Shown: positions 52,225 to 61,942 of the stretch, one piece after another
How the letters are laid out: each line of letters starts with the position of its first letter
Numbering within the stretch: position 1 is the stretch's first letter
Source: an uncultured Vampirovibrio sp.
GTDB taxonomy: Bacteria; Cyanobacteriota; Vampirovibrionia; Gastranaerophilales; Gastranaerophilaceae
Reading direction: 5' to 3'
Length of the DNA stretch: 64,000 nt
Assembly (NCBI GenBank): GCA_910577635.1
Contig: CAJTNR010000006.1
Coordinates: 1-64,000, forward strand
Made by a program: the position numbers and the translations under genes
Notes under the pieces: generated by a model
The model's input: the letters and a program-made list of their open reading frames with translations, nothing else
Database searches by the model: none
Told to the model about the DNA's origin: nothing

Positions 52225-53955
52225 ATGGTGCAAAAAATCGGACAGTTTGTCTTTATGCTGCACTCACATCTTCCATATTACAGAATGGCAGGAATGTGGC
52301 CATTTGGTGAAGAGTGCTTATATGAATGTATGGAAGAAACCTATGTTCCTTTGCTTAATATGATTTCAGAATTATATGAAGAAGGAATTAAAGCAAAACT
52401 AACTATCGGTATTACTCCGATTCTAGCTGAGCAGTTAAACGATGAACACTTAAAACAGGGTTTTATTGATTATCTTGATTCAAGATTAAAAGCGGTAAGT
52501 GAAGATTTAGAAAGATACCCAGACCCTGAAGTTGCTCATAGCCAGCACTTAGCGTATTTAGCTAAATACTACTTTGATTGGTATACAAAAATTAAAGATT
52601 TGTTTATCAACAAATTCAATAAAGATTTAATTGCAGGATTCAAAAAGTATCAGGATTTAGGGTGTATTGAAATTACAACTTCAGGTGCAACGCACGGATT
52701 TTCACCGCTTTTAGCAACTGATACCAATCTCAATGCCCAATTTAAGGTTGGTTCTGAAACTACTAAAAAACTATTCGGAAAAAAAGCAAAAGGCTGCTGG
52801 CTGCCAGAATGTGCTTATCGTCAAGGATATGAATTCACAGGCAAAGATGGTAAGAAAAAATGGCGTCCTGCTATTGAAGTAACGCTTCAAAATAATGATA
52901 TTGAATACTTCTTTACTGAATCCCACGTAATTGAAGGCGGAAATTCAATCGGCAATAGAAGAAACATTGGTGTTTATGGAAATATTGAGTACATCCCGCT
53001 GCCTAAAAGAGAAGCAACAGGGTATGATACTTATAGTGCATACTGGCTTCCCGATGCACAGGTTGCTGTTATGGGAAGAAACGACAGGGCAGGTTTTCAA
53101 GTTTGGTCCGCAGCTGACGGATACCCAGGAGACGGATGCTACAGAGAATTCCACAGAAAAGATTGCAACTCAGGCATGCATTACTGGAGAATAACTTCAA
53201 GCACCACTGATTTAGGCGATAAAATGCTTTATGATCCTGTTTTAGCAAAGAATCAGGTAGGTTCTAACTCTGATCATTATACAAATCTGATTTATCACTT
53301 GCTGAATGATTATAAAAAAGCCAACAACAAAGAAGGACTTGTCATGGTTTCTTTTGATACCGAACTATACGGTCACTGGTGGTTTGAGGGAATTGAGTTT
53401 ATAAAACAGGTGATTAAAAAACTAAATAAATATGTTCCTGAGGTTGAAATGATGACAGCAGGAGAATATTTAAAAGCTCACCCTCCAGTTGAAGCTATTC
53501 AAATTCCTGAATCAAGCTGGGGGCAAGGCGGTCACTTCTGGGTATGGCAAAATCACTTAACAGAGTGGATGTGGCCTATAATCCATGCAACTGAAAAAAG
53601 AATTATTGATATTGTTGCAAAATATGAAAAAATACCTGAGGATAAATTGCTTCACAGGGCTCTTAATCAGCTGGCAAGAGAAGAATTACTGCTGCAGAGT
53701 TCAGATTGGCCATTCTTAATTACAACCTGGCAGGCAAAAGACTATGCAACAGATAGATTCAAAGAACACGTACAAAGGTTTGAGCAAATCGCTGATATGA
53801 TTGAGAGTGGTTCAATTAATGATTCTGAACTTCAAAAAATTGAATCTATTGACAATTGTTTCTCAGATATTGACTATAGAGTTTATCTTCCAATTGAAGA
53901 AGGAGTTATTCCTCAGCAAGAAAAAAAACTTGCCCCTTTATATAAAGATAAATAA
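52225..53955 (+). CDS. GH57 1,4-alpha-glucan branching enzyme
   Basis: 576-residue glycoside hydrolase family 57 enzyme, closest in style to branching enzymes of glycogen synthesis. Motifs: N-terminal FMLHSHLPYYRMAG, nucleophile region GCWLPECAYR with E195, and acid/base region VSFDTELYGHWWFEG with D378. The helical C-terminal branching-enzyme-like domain contains LNQLAREELLLQSSDWPF. Cytoplasmic. GGCGGAG precedes the ATG, and a terminator follows. Branching rather than hydrolytic activity is inferred from overall similarity. Confidence 0.88.
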   Translation: MVQKIGQFVFMLHSHLPYYRMAGMWPFGEECLYECMEETYVPLLNMISELYEEGIKAKLTIGITPILAEQLNDEHLKQGFIDYLDSRLKAVSEDLERYPDPEVAHSQHLAYLAKYYFDWYTKIKDLFINKFNKDLIAGFKKYQDLGCIEITTSGATHGFSPLLATDTNLNAQFKVGSETTKKLFGKKAKGCWLPECAYRQGYEFTGKDGKKKWRPAIEVTLQNNDIEYFFTESHVIEGGNSIGNRRNIGVYGNIEYIPLPKREATGYDTYSAYWLPDAQVAVMGRNDRAGFQVWSAADGYPGDGCYREFHRKDCNSGMHYWRITSSTTDLGDKMLYDPVLAKNQVGSNSDHYTNLIYHLLNDYKKANNKEGLVMVSFDTELYGHWWFEGIEFIKQVIKKLNKYVPEVEMMTAGEYLKAHPPVEAIQIPESSWGQGGHFWVWQNHLTEWMWPIIHATEKRIIDIVAKYEKIPEDKLLHRALNQLAREELLLQSSDWPFLITTWQAKDYATDRFKEHVQRFEQIADMIESGSINDSELQKIESIDNCFSDIDYRVYLPIEEGVIPQQEKKLAPLYKDK

Positions 53956-53996
53956 ATGCAGAATATAAGAATTTAACATAATATTCTATACTTAAA

Positions 53997-54028
53997 ACCC
54001 CCGCTTTTTATAAACGGGGGGTTCTTTT
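53997..54028 (+). terminator. Rho-independent terminator after the GH57 gene
   Basis: Stem ACCCCCG / CGGGGGGT (53997-54003, 54015-54022) with a T-rich tail. It can also serve the convergent gene at 54032. Confidence 0.88.
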
Positions 54029-54031
54029 ATT

Positions 54032-54451
54032 CTAGTTTTGGAAATAGTTGAACTCACTTTCAATGTCTTGTTTTCTCATTTCCTTAAGACCTTCTAAATC
54101 AGCATCTATTGCTTGAATTTGTGATTCCATTGTAGTGTTTTGCCTGTTTATTGTGTCTTCAAATTCTTTTGCGGCTTCTTCAACTCTTGTTTTTTCTCTT
54201 TCCCTGTCGTCTTTAAGTTCTTGAAGTTCAGCCATTAAATCAAGATATTCATTGCTTGTTTTATCGTCTAATCCATCCATCTCGTTTCTAACTAAATCTT
54301 CTTCGATTCGATATTTGTCATCTATTCTTGCTATGTCATTTGCGCTATATTTATGTTTCAACATTAAAGTAGTCGAATTTGTAAGCAGTTGTGCTTCTAA
54401 ATCGGACTTTTTCGCCTTATATAGCTGTATAGCTGAATGTGCTGCAAACAT
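54032..54451 (-). CDS. Coiled-coil hypothetical protein
   Basis: 139-residue, highly charged, all-helical protein, predicted to be coiled coil over residues about 50-135. Cysteine-free. AAGGAAAA ribosome-binding site. Not recognised. Size and composition recall flagellar or secretion-system stalk and chaperone proteins, but nothing in the context supports a specific role. Confidence 0.6.
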   Translation of the reverse strand: MFAAHSAIQLYKAKKSDLEAQLLTNSTTLMLKHKYSANDIARIDDKYRIEEDLVRNEMDGLDDKTSNEYLDLMAELQELKDDREREKTRVEEAAKEFEDTINRQNTTMESQIQAIDADLEGLKEMRKQDIESEFNYFQN

Positions 54452-54528
54452 TGTTGTTTTCCTTCACTTATAATATTTGTAAATAGGGAAAATTACACCT
54501 TATTTTCTCCTATTCAATATATTCCACA

Positions 54529-55380
54529 TTATAAGTCAAATTTAACAAGTTTGTTGGTGCTTTGTTCAGTTACTAAAAGCCTGTTATTAGTTTCATCATA
54601 AGTAATAGAATAAGGCTTGTTAATTGAAGCAAAAACACTAGCTGAATTTTCAGGGGTGATTTTTACAATAGTATTAGCACTATAGTTTGCAACATAAAGA
54701 TTGTTTTCTTTATCAAAAACAAGACCAATAGGTCCTTTTAATAAACCGGAGTGATTGAATCGGGTTTTTTGCCCGAAGGATGAAATTTTATAGATAATGC
54801 TTTCAGTAAAACTTGCAACAAAGATATTTCCGTTTTTGTCAATAGTAACCCCGGATGGCGCTGAAAAACCGGTCATTTCAATACTCTTTGCTTTTCCCTG
54901 CGGATCAAAAACGGGTTTATGGTCTTTGATTTTGGTTTCTAAGTTGAGTTCAGCCTGCCTTTTTTCAATTTTTTCAATTAAAATTTTTGCCGATTGATAC
55001 TGTGCAGCTGTTGTCGGGATTTTTGCAAGATAGCTGTGTGCTTTGGATAAATATCCTCTTTTATATTGGATTTTGCCGATATTATAAAGAGTTTCTGTGT
55101 CATCAGGTTTTAGTTTTGCAATTTTTTCTAAAGATTTGAGTGCTTCTTCATATCTATTAACTGAAATCAAAATTTGAGCAAGATTATAATGAGCTTCATA
55201 AAAATTGGGATCTAACTCTACTGCTTTTTCAAATAATTCAATTGCTTTATCTGTTTCTTCATTAGAATATAAATCAATTGCTTCGTTGTAGTATATTGTA
55301 GCATCTTGAATGTCATCAGCAAATGCCGGGATTGAAAAAGCTAAAACTAAAAATAGTATTGTAATTAATTTTTTTACCAT
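54529..55380 (-). CDS. Secreted TPR and NHL-repeat protein
   Basis: 283 residues from the preferred ATG at 55380, which starts a proper signal peptide (VKKLITILFLVLAFSIPAFA). An ATG seven codons upstream is less likely. Two or three TPR units (EAHYNLAQILISVNRYEEAL, DTETLYNIGKIQYKRGYLSK) are followed by a C-terminal beta-propeller-like part with NHL-type units (SGVTIDKNGNIFVASFTES, GPIGLVFDKENNLYVANYSA). Likely periplasmic. Divergent from tsaD. Confidence 0.75.
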   Translation of the reverse strand: MVKKLITILFLVLAFSIPAFADDIQDATIYYNEAIDLYSNEETDKAIELFEKAVELDPNFYEAHYNLAQILISVNRYEEALKSLEKIAKLKPDDTETLYNIGKIQYKRGYLSKAHSYLAKIPTTAAQYQSAKILIEKIEKRQAELNLETKIKDHKPVFDPQGKAKSIEMTGFSAPSGVTIDKNGNIFVASFTESIIYKISSFGQKTRFNHSGLLKGPIGLVFDKENNLYVANYSANTIVKITPENSASVFASINKPYSITYDETNNRLLVTEQSTNKLVKFDL

Positions 55381-55443
55381 GATAACATTAATATATAACA
55401 AAAATAGTTCAAACTACAACAAAAAATTTAAAAAAGGATATAA

Positions 55444-56418
55444 ATGTTAATTCTAGCTCTTGAATCAAGTTGTGATGAAACCGCAGCAGCATTAGTTGAA
55501 AATGGCAGAAAAGTGATATCTGATGCGGTTTTTAGCCAAATAAAAATTCACAAAAATTTTGGCGGTGTTGTACCTGAAGTTGCCGCAAGACATCATTTAG
55601 AATCAATAAGTTTTGTAATAGAGGAAGTTTTTAAAAAAACAGATATTAAAAAAACCCAGATTGATGCTTTTGCTGCAACTGCAGGACCGGGTTTAACAGG
55701 GTGTCTTTTAGTGGGATTGAATGCCGCTAAAACTTTATCTTTGGTTTACAATAAGCCTTTTTTGCCTGTTAATCACTTAAGCGCCCATGTTTGCGCTAAT
55801 TTTATTGATTCTCAATTAAAACCTCCTTTTATTTGTCTGCTTGTTTCAGGAGGACACAGCCAGATTATTTTTGTTGAAGATTACAATAAACAAACAATTC
55901 TTGCTTCTACAATTGATGATGCGGTTGGCGAAGTTTATGATAAAGTTGCAAGATTATGTTCAATTCCATATCCCGGCGGAGTTTTGCTTGATAAACTAGC
56001 GCAGAAGGGAAATAAGCACGCTTTTTGTTTTCCAGAAGCTAAAGTTGGGGATAATGAGTTTTCTTTTTCGGGATTAAAAACAGCGGTTTTAAGAGAAATT
56101 AAAAAATTTGAATCCGATAAGATTCCAAAAGAAGATATCGCAGCAAGTTTTCAATACCGAATTTGTGATACTTTAATTAAAAAAACGCTTTTTCATGCTA
56201 AAAAACTTAACTGCAAAACAATTGTATTAGCAGGCGGTGTTGCTGCTAATTCAGAACTACGAAAAAGGCTCAAAGAACTTGAAGAACAAGGGTTTAAAGT
56301 TAGTGCACCAAAATTAGCATACTGTACAGATAATGCTTCAATGGTTGCAAGCTGTGCTTATTATAATCCTATTCAAAGCGAGGATTCTTTGCTGTTTGAA
56401 GTCTTTTCAAGACACTAA
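55444..56418 (+). CDS. tsaD: tRNA N6-adenosine threonylcarbamoyltransferase
   Basis: 324-residue TsaD/Gcp, transferring threonylcarbamoyl to A37 of ANN-decoding tRNAs with TsaB, TsaE and TsaC. N-terminal ESSCDETAAALV, metal-binding histidines in RHHLESI and VNHLSAHV, ATP site VSGGHSQI, and C-terminal VLAGGVAANSELR. Length normal. AAGGAT precedes the ATG. Confidence 0.96.
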   Translation: MLILALESSCDETAAALVENGRKVISDAVFSQIKIHKNFGGVVPEVAARHHLESISFVIEEVFKKTDIKKTQIDAFAATAGPGLTGCLLVGLNAAKTLSLVYNKPFLPVNHLSAHVCANFIDSQLKPPFICLLVSGGHSQIIFVEDYNKQTILASTIDDAVGEVYDKVARLCSIPYPGGVLLDKLAQKGNKHAFCFPEAKVGDNEFSFSGLKTAVLREIKKFESDKIPKEDIAASFQYRICDTLIKKTLFHAKKLNCKTIVLAGGVAANSELRKRLKELEEQGFKVSAPKLAYCTDNASMVASCAYYNPIQSEDSLLFEVFSRH

Positions 56419-56831
56419 ACTTTTTGTTTGAGTTCAGCTAGCAATTCATCTAGGATTCTAGCGCAGTCATAAACCATGTTAGAACAATGATTTTTTCTTT
56501 CTTTAGAGTGAAAATCCTTATAATCTTTAGTCAAAACTCTGCAGCAGGTTACTTTGTGAAGTTTTGTAAATCTTTGATAGAATTCTTTAGCTAAAGATCT
56601 TGCAATATTATCCTTGTTTTTACCATGCAATAGTCCTAAAACCATTAAAGATCCGCTCACTGCTCCGCATAAACACCCGTTTCCAATGCCCCCTGAAAAA
56701 CTTGTTGCGATTGATACTAAACTACCTTGCGCTAATCCAAGTTCAACAGCAGCACGGGCAATTGATTCAGAACAGGAGTAGCCTTCTTCTAAAAAGTATT
56801 TTGGTGCTAATGATTGAAAATTTTTTTCCAC
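56415..56831 (-). CDS. C_GCAxxG_C_C family protein
   Basis: 138-residue member of the Cys-rich C_GCAxxG_C_C family (possible redox or metal role). The pattern shows as GYSCSES, NGCLCGAVSG, TCCRVLT and a final Cys-containing helix. Overlaps tsaD by four bases on the opposite strand and lies three bases after dgkA. Biochemical role unknown for most members. Confidence 0.85.
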   Translation of the reverse strand: MEKNFQSLAPKYFLEEGYSCSESIARAAVELGLAQGSLVSIATSFSGGIGNGCLCGAVSGSLMVLGLLHGKNKDNIARSLAKEFYQRFTKLHKVTCCRVLTKDYKDFHSKERKNHCSNMVYDCARILDELLAELKQKV

Positions 56832-56833
56832 GT

Positions 56834-57211
56834 TTACCTCAGAATCTGATAAATTTTACTTCCATAAATTAATATTGTAATTATAGCACTAACAACAGCT
56901 GAAAGTAAAACGGCACCGGCTGCAATATCTTTTGCAAGTTTAGCAAGTTTTGCCCATTTGTTTCTGTAATAAGCATCAATTACAAACTCAATTACAGAAT
57001 TGAGCATTTCAACAACCAAAACAAAGGTATTAGAAAAAAGAATGATAGAAAGCTCTATAACGCTGACTTTTAATAATACTGCAAAAGTTAAAGTTACAAA
57101 GGCAATAAAAAGGTGCTTTCTAAAATTCCTTTGTGAGCGAAAAGCTAATCTTAAACCATTAAGAGCATACATTACGCTTTTTTGAAAACTTCTTGATTGA
57201 AATTTGTTCAT
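56834..57211 (-). CDS. dgkA: Diacylglycerol / undecaprenol kinase
   Basis: 125-residue small trimeric membrane kinase family protein with three helices. Diagnostic segments: ALNGLRLAFRSQRNFRKHLF, EMLNSVIEFVID, and AKLAKDIAAGAVLLSA with the catalytic Glu and Asp. Whether the substrate is diacylglycerol or undecaprenol is not decided by sequence. Overlaps ybeY by four bases. Confidence 0.9.
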   Translation of the reverse strand: MNKFQSRSFQKSVMYALNGLRLAFRSQRNFRKHLFIAFVTLTFAVLLKVSVIELSIILFSNTFVLVVEMLNSVIEFVIDAYYRNKWAKLAKLAKDIAAGAVLLSAVVSAIITILIYGSKIYQILR

Positions 57212-57684
57212 AATTCCCCAATAATTTTATCTTGTATCTTAACAATAAAATCGTAATCCTTTTTTGTTAAATGGTCAAATCCAAAAAGATGAAGAATTCC
57301 GTGTAGAATTAAAGTCAATATTTCTTTTTCTAAACTTTCTTTTTTTTGTCTTTGAGCGGTTTCAATCGATACGATAATTTCACCTAAATCGGCTGTTTTT
57401 CGATAAACAACACTATTATCATCATCAACAAACAAACTAAAGGTAATAACATCGGTGGGACAATCTTTATTTCTGTATTGTTTGTTAATTTCTTGAATCG
57501 TTTTATCATTGCAAAAACAAATACAGAATCTTACCCTTGTGATTTCAGGACAAAAAACCCTGCTTGTTTTAATTTCTTCCAGCTGGAGGAAAATTTCAAG
57601 CATTTTCTTTATTTTCTTCTTATAATCCTTTAGGACAAGATTGTTCTTATCCAGTTTTGTTAAGGTAAAACTACTTTTCATCAT
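57208..57684 (-). CDS. ybeY: Endoribonuclease YbeY
   Basis: About 158 residues. The zinc motif H-x3-H-x5-H is complete in HGILHLFGFDH, with the upstream CPTDVITFSL segment. It acts in 16S rRNA maturation. The frame is open further upstream into pgpH, but a tandem ATG at 57684/57681, just inside the end of pgpH, gives normal family length. Middle gene of the pgpH-ybeY-dgkA cluster. Confidence 0.92.
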   Translation of the reverse strand: MMKSSFTLTKLDKNNLVLKDYKKKIKKMLEIFLQLEEIKTSRVFCPEITRVRFCICFCNDKTIQEINKQYRNKDCPTDVITFSLFVDDDNSVVYRKTADLGEIIVSIETAQRQKKESLEKEILTLILHGILHLFGFDHLTKKDYDFIVKIQDKIIGEL

Positions 57685-59872
57685 TATCACTTGATTTTTC
57701 TTGCAGCTTTTGGATTTTTCTTTCAAACTCTTCATCATTCGGGGTTTGAAGATTGATTTTTTTATCATTCAGCTCATTAATGACTTTTTCTTGGTATTTT
57801 ATTCTTTCGTGCTGCATGCCTCTTAGGATTTTATTAAAAGTCATTGCAATGGTCTTAATATCCTTTAAAGTTAAGGGGCTGTCTGATAATTGCCCGTCGT
57901 TTAATCTGTCTGTAAAAATTTTATTAACCATTTGTTCAATTTCTTCCTGAGTTGGTTTTTTTAGTGATCGAACCGCACTTTCAAGTGCGTCAGCGAGCAT
58001 TAGAATTGCAGTTTCTTTTGTTTTGGGTTTTGGTCCCGGGTATCTAAACTGGCTTTCAGTAACATTGTTAGCTCCTTCTTCTTCAAGAGCTTTAGTGTAA
58101 AAGTGTCCTGCGAGACTTTCCCCGTGGTGCTGCTGGATAAAGTCTATTACAACCTGTGGAAGACCGTGTTTCTTTGCAATTTCAACCCCGTCTTTAGTAT
58201 GCAGCGTAATAACCATCTTGCTTTGTCTTGGGGTTAGTGTTGTATGTGGATTTTCTACCCCGAAATAGGATTGATTTTCAATAAAAAACAAAGGTCTTTG
58301 TAATTTGCCGATATCATGATAAAAAGCTCCGACCCGGGCAAGTATTGAGTTTGCTCCAATAGCACTTGCTGCTGCTTCACATAGGTTTGCAACCATTAAA
58401 GAATGATGAAAGGTACCAGGAGCTGAGGATCTCATTTTCGATAATAATTCCTGATTCTGATCCGCAAGTTCAATAAGAGCATAAGGAGATACGATTTTGC
58501 AAACCTTTTCAATTATAGGGATAAAAAACATTGCAATCATAGCTGAAATTACACCGTTTGCAAGTCCTAAGAAGGGATTTTGAACATTAGCCTGGATTAG
58601 TCTTGGAATTGCTTGTGATTGGACTTCGAAAAATGATACGAAAAACATTGCAAGAAACATTACAAAACCAACTTGAAACCCGCACCAGATAATATCAAAA
58701 CGCTTAGAATAAGACATCTTAGAAACCAGATAACTGCTTGATAATATAGCTAATACAAAAACATAAATTAACTGAGAATCAAAAAACAAAGTAACAGAAA
58801 GTATAGCTAGCATTAATATTGAAACAAGAAAAGAAAGAATTGAGTTAGTAAAAATTGCAAGAATTATTGTAAACGCGCAAAAAGGCATCATATAATTAGA
58901 AACATAACTTGAATTTGAAACTATAATACAAATATAGGTTAGAAGAATGCTTGATAGGGAAACATAGAGCATATAGCGCGGTGTGTAGAATTTTTTTTCG
59001 TATCTTTTAATATAAAGCACCAGACTATACATTGTAAGACAAACAAGCGCAAATATCCCAAAAACCCCGCCTCTGTTGAGCTCAAAAGCGTTGTAGCCGG
59101 ATAGTTTCAGGGCATCCTTTTTAAGCTGGGTAACTTTATCGCCTGTTTCAATGATTTTATCACCCTTTTTGAACGTTACAACATAAGGCTTAACCGCGTT
59201 TTTAGCGTTTTTTCTTGCAACGTCTGTTGCATATTCATCAATTATAAGATTAGGAACAACACAATGTTCGATTAATGCCATTATTAAAGGATATTGGCTT
59301 CTTTTAACATGTGTTGCAAGGGTTTTATCAATCAAACTTTCAGTCAGGAAGTTGTTAATATCTGTATCAAAAAAACCTACTGTTAATAATTCGTTTAGAA
59401 TATACTTGGTATTAACAAAAGCACTTGATAAATTGGATTCAGAAGCCGATAGAATATATGAAACTGCCCTTGTTTCTCTTTCTGAATCATTGATTTCAAT
59501 TAGATCAAAAAGAGCTTTTTGCTTGGTTGAATAAGGGGTTTTTTCTTTTTTTATACGCTCAATTTCATCAAAAGTTTTCTGCAGATCAACTTTAATATAA
59601 TCCCCTTCAACAGGAGCTACCACAGGGCGGATTTTATTTGCAACTTCACGTTTAATGAGTTCTGTTCTTTGTTTGTCAATTACTTCGAAGCTGTTTTTTG
59701 CAATAATTGTTTTTTGGGCAATGCCGTTTTCAATAATATTCTGATATAAATAATACCGAACAGATAGAAGCGCGCTTATTATTATTGCAACAAGCAAAAA
59801 AGCACTCATTGCAATCGGTTTTGAGGAAGGGAAAATATCTTCGTTTTTAAAAATATCAGAAAAATTTTTCAT
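57671..59872 (-). CDS. pgpH: 7TM-HD cyclic-di-AMP phosphodiesterase, PgpH type
   Basis: 733-residue membrane phosphodiesterase. One N-terminal helix, an extracytoplasmic 7TMR-HDED domain (about 45-260), seven membrane helices (about 270-480) and a cytoplasmic HD domain (HSLMVANLCEAA, FYHDIGKLQRP, HHGES, LADALESAVRS). By family it hydrolyses c-di-AMP. The order pgpH-ybeY-dgkA is widely conserved. Overlaps ybeY by 14 bases. Confidence 0.93.
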   Translation of the reverse strand: MKNFSDIFKNEDIFPSSKPIAMSAFLLVAIIISALLSVRYYLYQNIIENGIAQKTIIAKNSFEVIDKQRTELIKREVANKIRPVVAPVEGDYIKVDLQKTFDEIERIKKEKTPYSTKQKALFDLIEINDSERETRAVSYILSASESNLSSAFVNTKYILNELLTVGFFDTDINNFLTESLIDKTLATHVKRSQYPLIMALIEHCVVPNLIIDEYATDVARKNAKNAVKPYVVTFKKGDKIIETGDKVTQLKKDALKLSGYNAFELNRGGVFGIFALVCLTMYSLVLYIKRYEKKFYTPRYMLYVSLSSILLTYICIIVSNSSYVSNYMMPFCAFTIILAIFTNSILSFLVSILMLAILSVTLFFDSQLIYVFVLAILSSSYLVSKMSYSKRFDIIWCGFQVGFVMFLAMFFVSFFEVQSQAIPRLIQANVQNPFLGLANGVISAMIAMFFIPIIEKVCKIVSPYALIELADQNQELLSKMRSSAPGTFHHSLMVANLCEAAASAIGANSILARVGAFYHDIGKLQRPLFFIENQSYFGVENPHTTLTPRQSKMVITLHTKDGVEIAKKHGLPQVVIDFIQQHHGESLAGHFYTKALEEEGANNVTESQFRYPGPKPKTKETAILMLADALESAVRSLKKPTQEEIEQMVNKIFTDRLNDGQLSDSPLTLKDIKTIAMTFNKILRGMQHERIKYQEKVINELNDKKINLQTPNDEEFERKIQKLQEKSSDNDEK

Positions 59873-59930
59873 AAAAAAATCACCCGCAAGTTAATACTAG
59901 AATTATTATACAATAAATTTATTTTTACTA

Positions 59931-59936
59931 TATACT
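59931..59936 (+). promoter_or_regulatory. TATACT -10-like box close to GH13 start
   Basis: TATACT ends seven bases before the ATG at 59944, which has no Shine-Dalgarno sequence. If real, the transcript would be leaderless, as suggested at 13352. Confidence 0.35.
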
Positions 59937-59943
59937 TTTATAT

Positions 59944-61476
59944 ATGAAAAGAATATATATTATAATTTTTATTGCTTTATTATCCAGCTCCCTGACTTAT
60001 GCAAGAGAAAACTTAAGAACGCTGTTTAAAAACAACGCTGCTATTATTTATACAATCAATATAAGAAACTTTGCTGCTATTGACAGTGATTCAGACGGAA
60101 TAATCAACACTGATAAAAAAGATACAATGGGAAACTTTGTTTTAGCAAAAGAAAAGCTAAAAGACTTAAAAGACGAAGGAATTAATACGATTTATCTTCT
60201 TCCGATTACTAAAACAGGAAAACTAAAAGCACTTGGAACCTTGGGGTCATTATATTCGCTTGATAGTTTTTCTGAAATTGATCCTGTGCTTGATTATCCT
60301 AATAATGATTTATCAGCTGAACAAGAAGCCTGTGCTTTTATTGATGAAGCTCATAAGCTTGATATGAATGTTATTTTAGATTTGCCCTGCTGCGGATCTT
60401 TTGATTTAAGCATTAAAAAGCCTTCGCTTTTTGCTCTTGATAAGAACAAGAAAACCTTAACTCCTGCCGATTGGACAGATGTTCGGATTTTTAAAGTTCT
60501 AAATGACGATAAAACTCTTAACAAACAAACCCTATTGCAGTTTAAAAGTTTCATTGATTTAGCTCTTTTGCTTAATGCAGATGGAATTAGAGCGGATGTT
60601 GCAGCGATTAAACCCAAGGAGTTCTGGGTAGAGTTAATTAATTATACAAGAAGCAAAAACCCGGATTTTTTATTCTTAGCAGAAGCAAGCCCTTTGTGGT
60701 CGAATCCTGCTAAGAGTGCTGTTAGTCATTATTGTACAATTGAGGAGTTATTATCAAGCGGGTTTGATTCTTATTATGGCTCCTGGAGTGATTTTGAAAC
60801 AATTACAACCAAACAAGAATTTGATAATAGAATTCTATCTAATCTGAGAATTCTTAATCGATATAAAGATAGTTCGATAATTTCTGCTCTTGCAACGCAT
60901 GATCAAAGAGCCCCTATTCTAAAAGGCTTTAACTACTGGAATATGGTTTTATGGCTTAGTGTAACTTTACCGCAGAATACTTACTTTCTTGACGGTTTTA
61001 GCACAGGGGATGATTTTATTTATCCTTATGAAAATAAAAAAGCAGATAAAACCTATACAGATGATGAGTATTATTTTGTTCATTCAGGTTTATTTGATAT
61101 TTTTAATCCGACTGCACCAATAAGAGAAAAACATCCAGAATTTAAGAAAATTTACCTTAAGGCAATCGACTTTAAACAAAGAAATCAGGATCTTATTACA
61201 AAGGGTGATTTTAAGCTTCTTAAAACAAACAATAATAAAGTTTTCGCCTATTCAATAACTACTTTCGATAGAGAACTAATTGTAATAGGGTCCTTAGATG
61301 ATAACAAAAACCAAAGTGCAGTGGTTAAATCAAACTATTTGAATAAGGATTATTTAAAGCTTATATTATCAGCTAAAAAACATCCTAAAATTGATAAAAA
61401 CCTTATTAATGTTGAACTTGAACCAAGAGAAATCCAGGTTTATTTAATTAGTTTAGCAAAATATCGCGCTATGTAG
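59944..61476 (+). CDS. Secreted GH13 alpha-amylase-family enzyme
   Basis: 510-residue enzyme with a signal peptide (YIIIFIALLSSSLTYA). It keeps the three GH13 catalytic carboxylates: nucleophile D218 in DGIRADVAA, acid/base E247 in FLAEAS, and D320 in ATHDQ. Conserved region I is replaced by NVILDLPCC, lacking the usual NH, so the -1 subsite is unusual. Probably acts on an alpha-glucan outside the cytoplasm. Specificity not readable. Confidence 0.85.
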   Translation: MKRIYIIIFIALLSSSLTYARENLRTLFKNNAAIIYTINIRNFAAIDSDSDGIINTDKKDTMGNFVLAKEKLKDLKDEGINTIYLLPITKTGKLKALGTLGSLYSLDSFSEIDPVLDYPNNDLSAEQEACAFIDEAHKLDMNVILDLPCCGSFDLSIKKPSLFALDKNKKTLTPADWTDVRIFKVLNDDKTLNKQTLLQFKSFIDLALLLNADGIRADVAAIKPKEFWVELINYTRSKNPDFLFLAEASPLWSNPAKSAVSHYCTIEELLSSGFDSYYGSWSDFETITTKQEFDNRILSNLRILNRYKDSSIISALATHDQRAPILKGFNYWNMVLWLSVTLPQNTYFLDGFSTGDDFIYPYENKKADKTYTDDEYYFVHSGLFDIFNPTAPIREKHPEFKKIYLKAIDFKQRNQDLITKGDFKLLKTNNNKVFAYSITTFDRELIVIGSLDDNKNQSAVVKSNYLNKDYLKLILSAKKHPKIDKNLINVELEPREIQVYLISLAKYRAM

Positions 61477-61550
61477 GCTAGGTCTTTAATCTAATTTTCT
61501 TTCCTTTTTTGCTATGCAAAAATTTAGGTGTAGTTAAGAAAGGAAAATAA

Positions 61551-61928
61551 ATGACAGAAAAACTTGAATTATACAAGTGCAAAACTTGCAGCAATGTTGT
61601 TGAAGTTGTACACGAGGGTGTTGGAACTTTAGTTTGTTGTAAAGCTGATATGACTTTAGCTAAAGAAAATATCCCGGATGTTGAAAATGCGCATTATGCT
61701 TATGTAGAAGTTCTTGATGACATTACAAAAAAAGTAGTAATTAAACACGTTATGACGCCTGAGCATCATATTGAGTTTATTGAAGTTATTTCCAATGATA
61801 AAAAATTTGTTAAAAGAAAATTCTTATCTATGACAGAACCAGCTGAACTTACCTTTAAGTGCAACTGCGAAGAAGGCTTCTTTGTAAGACTTTATTGCAA
61901 CTTAGACGGAGTTTGGGTAACTAAATAG
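61551..61928 (+). CDS. Desulfoferrodoxin-like superoxide reductase, altered iron site
   Basis: 125-residue two-domain protein. The N-terminal rubredoxin-like center I has all four Cys (C10, C13, C29, C30). The C-terminal superoxide reductase domain keeps H48, H66, H72 and C116 as likely center II ligands. The final ligand of the usual C-N-x-H motif is D119 (CNLDG). The E-K pair before the first His is also missing (NAH). A working ferrous site with an Asp ligand, or loss of activity, are both possible. It is followed after 14 bases by a ferritin gene. Confidence 0.85.
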   Translation: MTEKLELYKCKTCSNVVEVVHEGVGTLVCCKADMTLAKENIPDVENAHYAYVEVLDDITKKVVIKHVMTPEHHIEFIEVISNDKKFVKRKFLSMTEPAELTFKCNCEEGFFVRLYCNLDGVWVTK

Positions 61929-61942
61929 ATTAGGGGTTAAAA

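Noticed and set aside
51989..52263. Extra small frames between the 51481 gene and the GH57 gene
   Set aside because: They overlap real genes or the GH57 leader, with no ribosome-binding sites.
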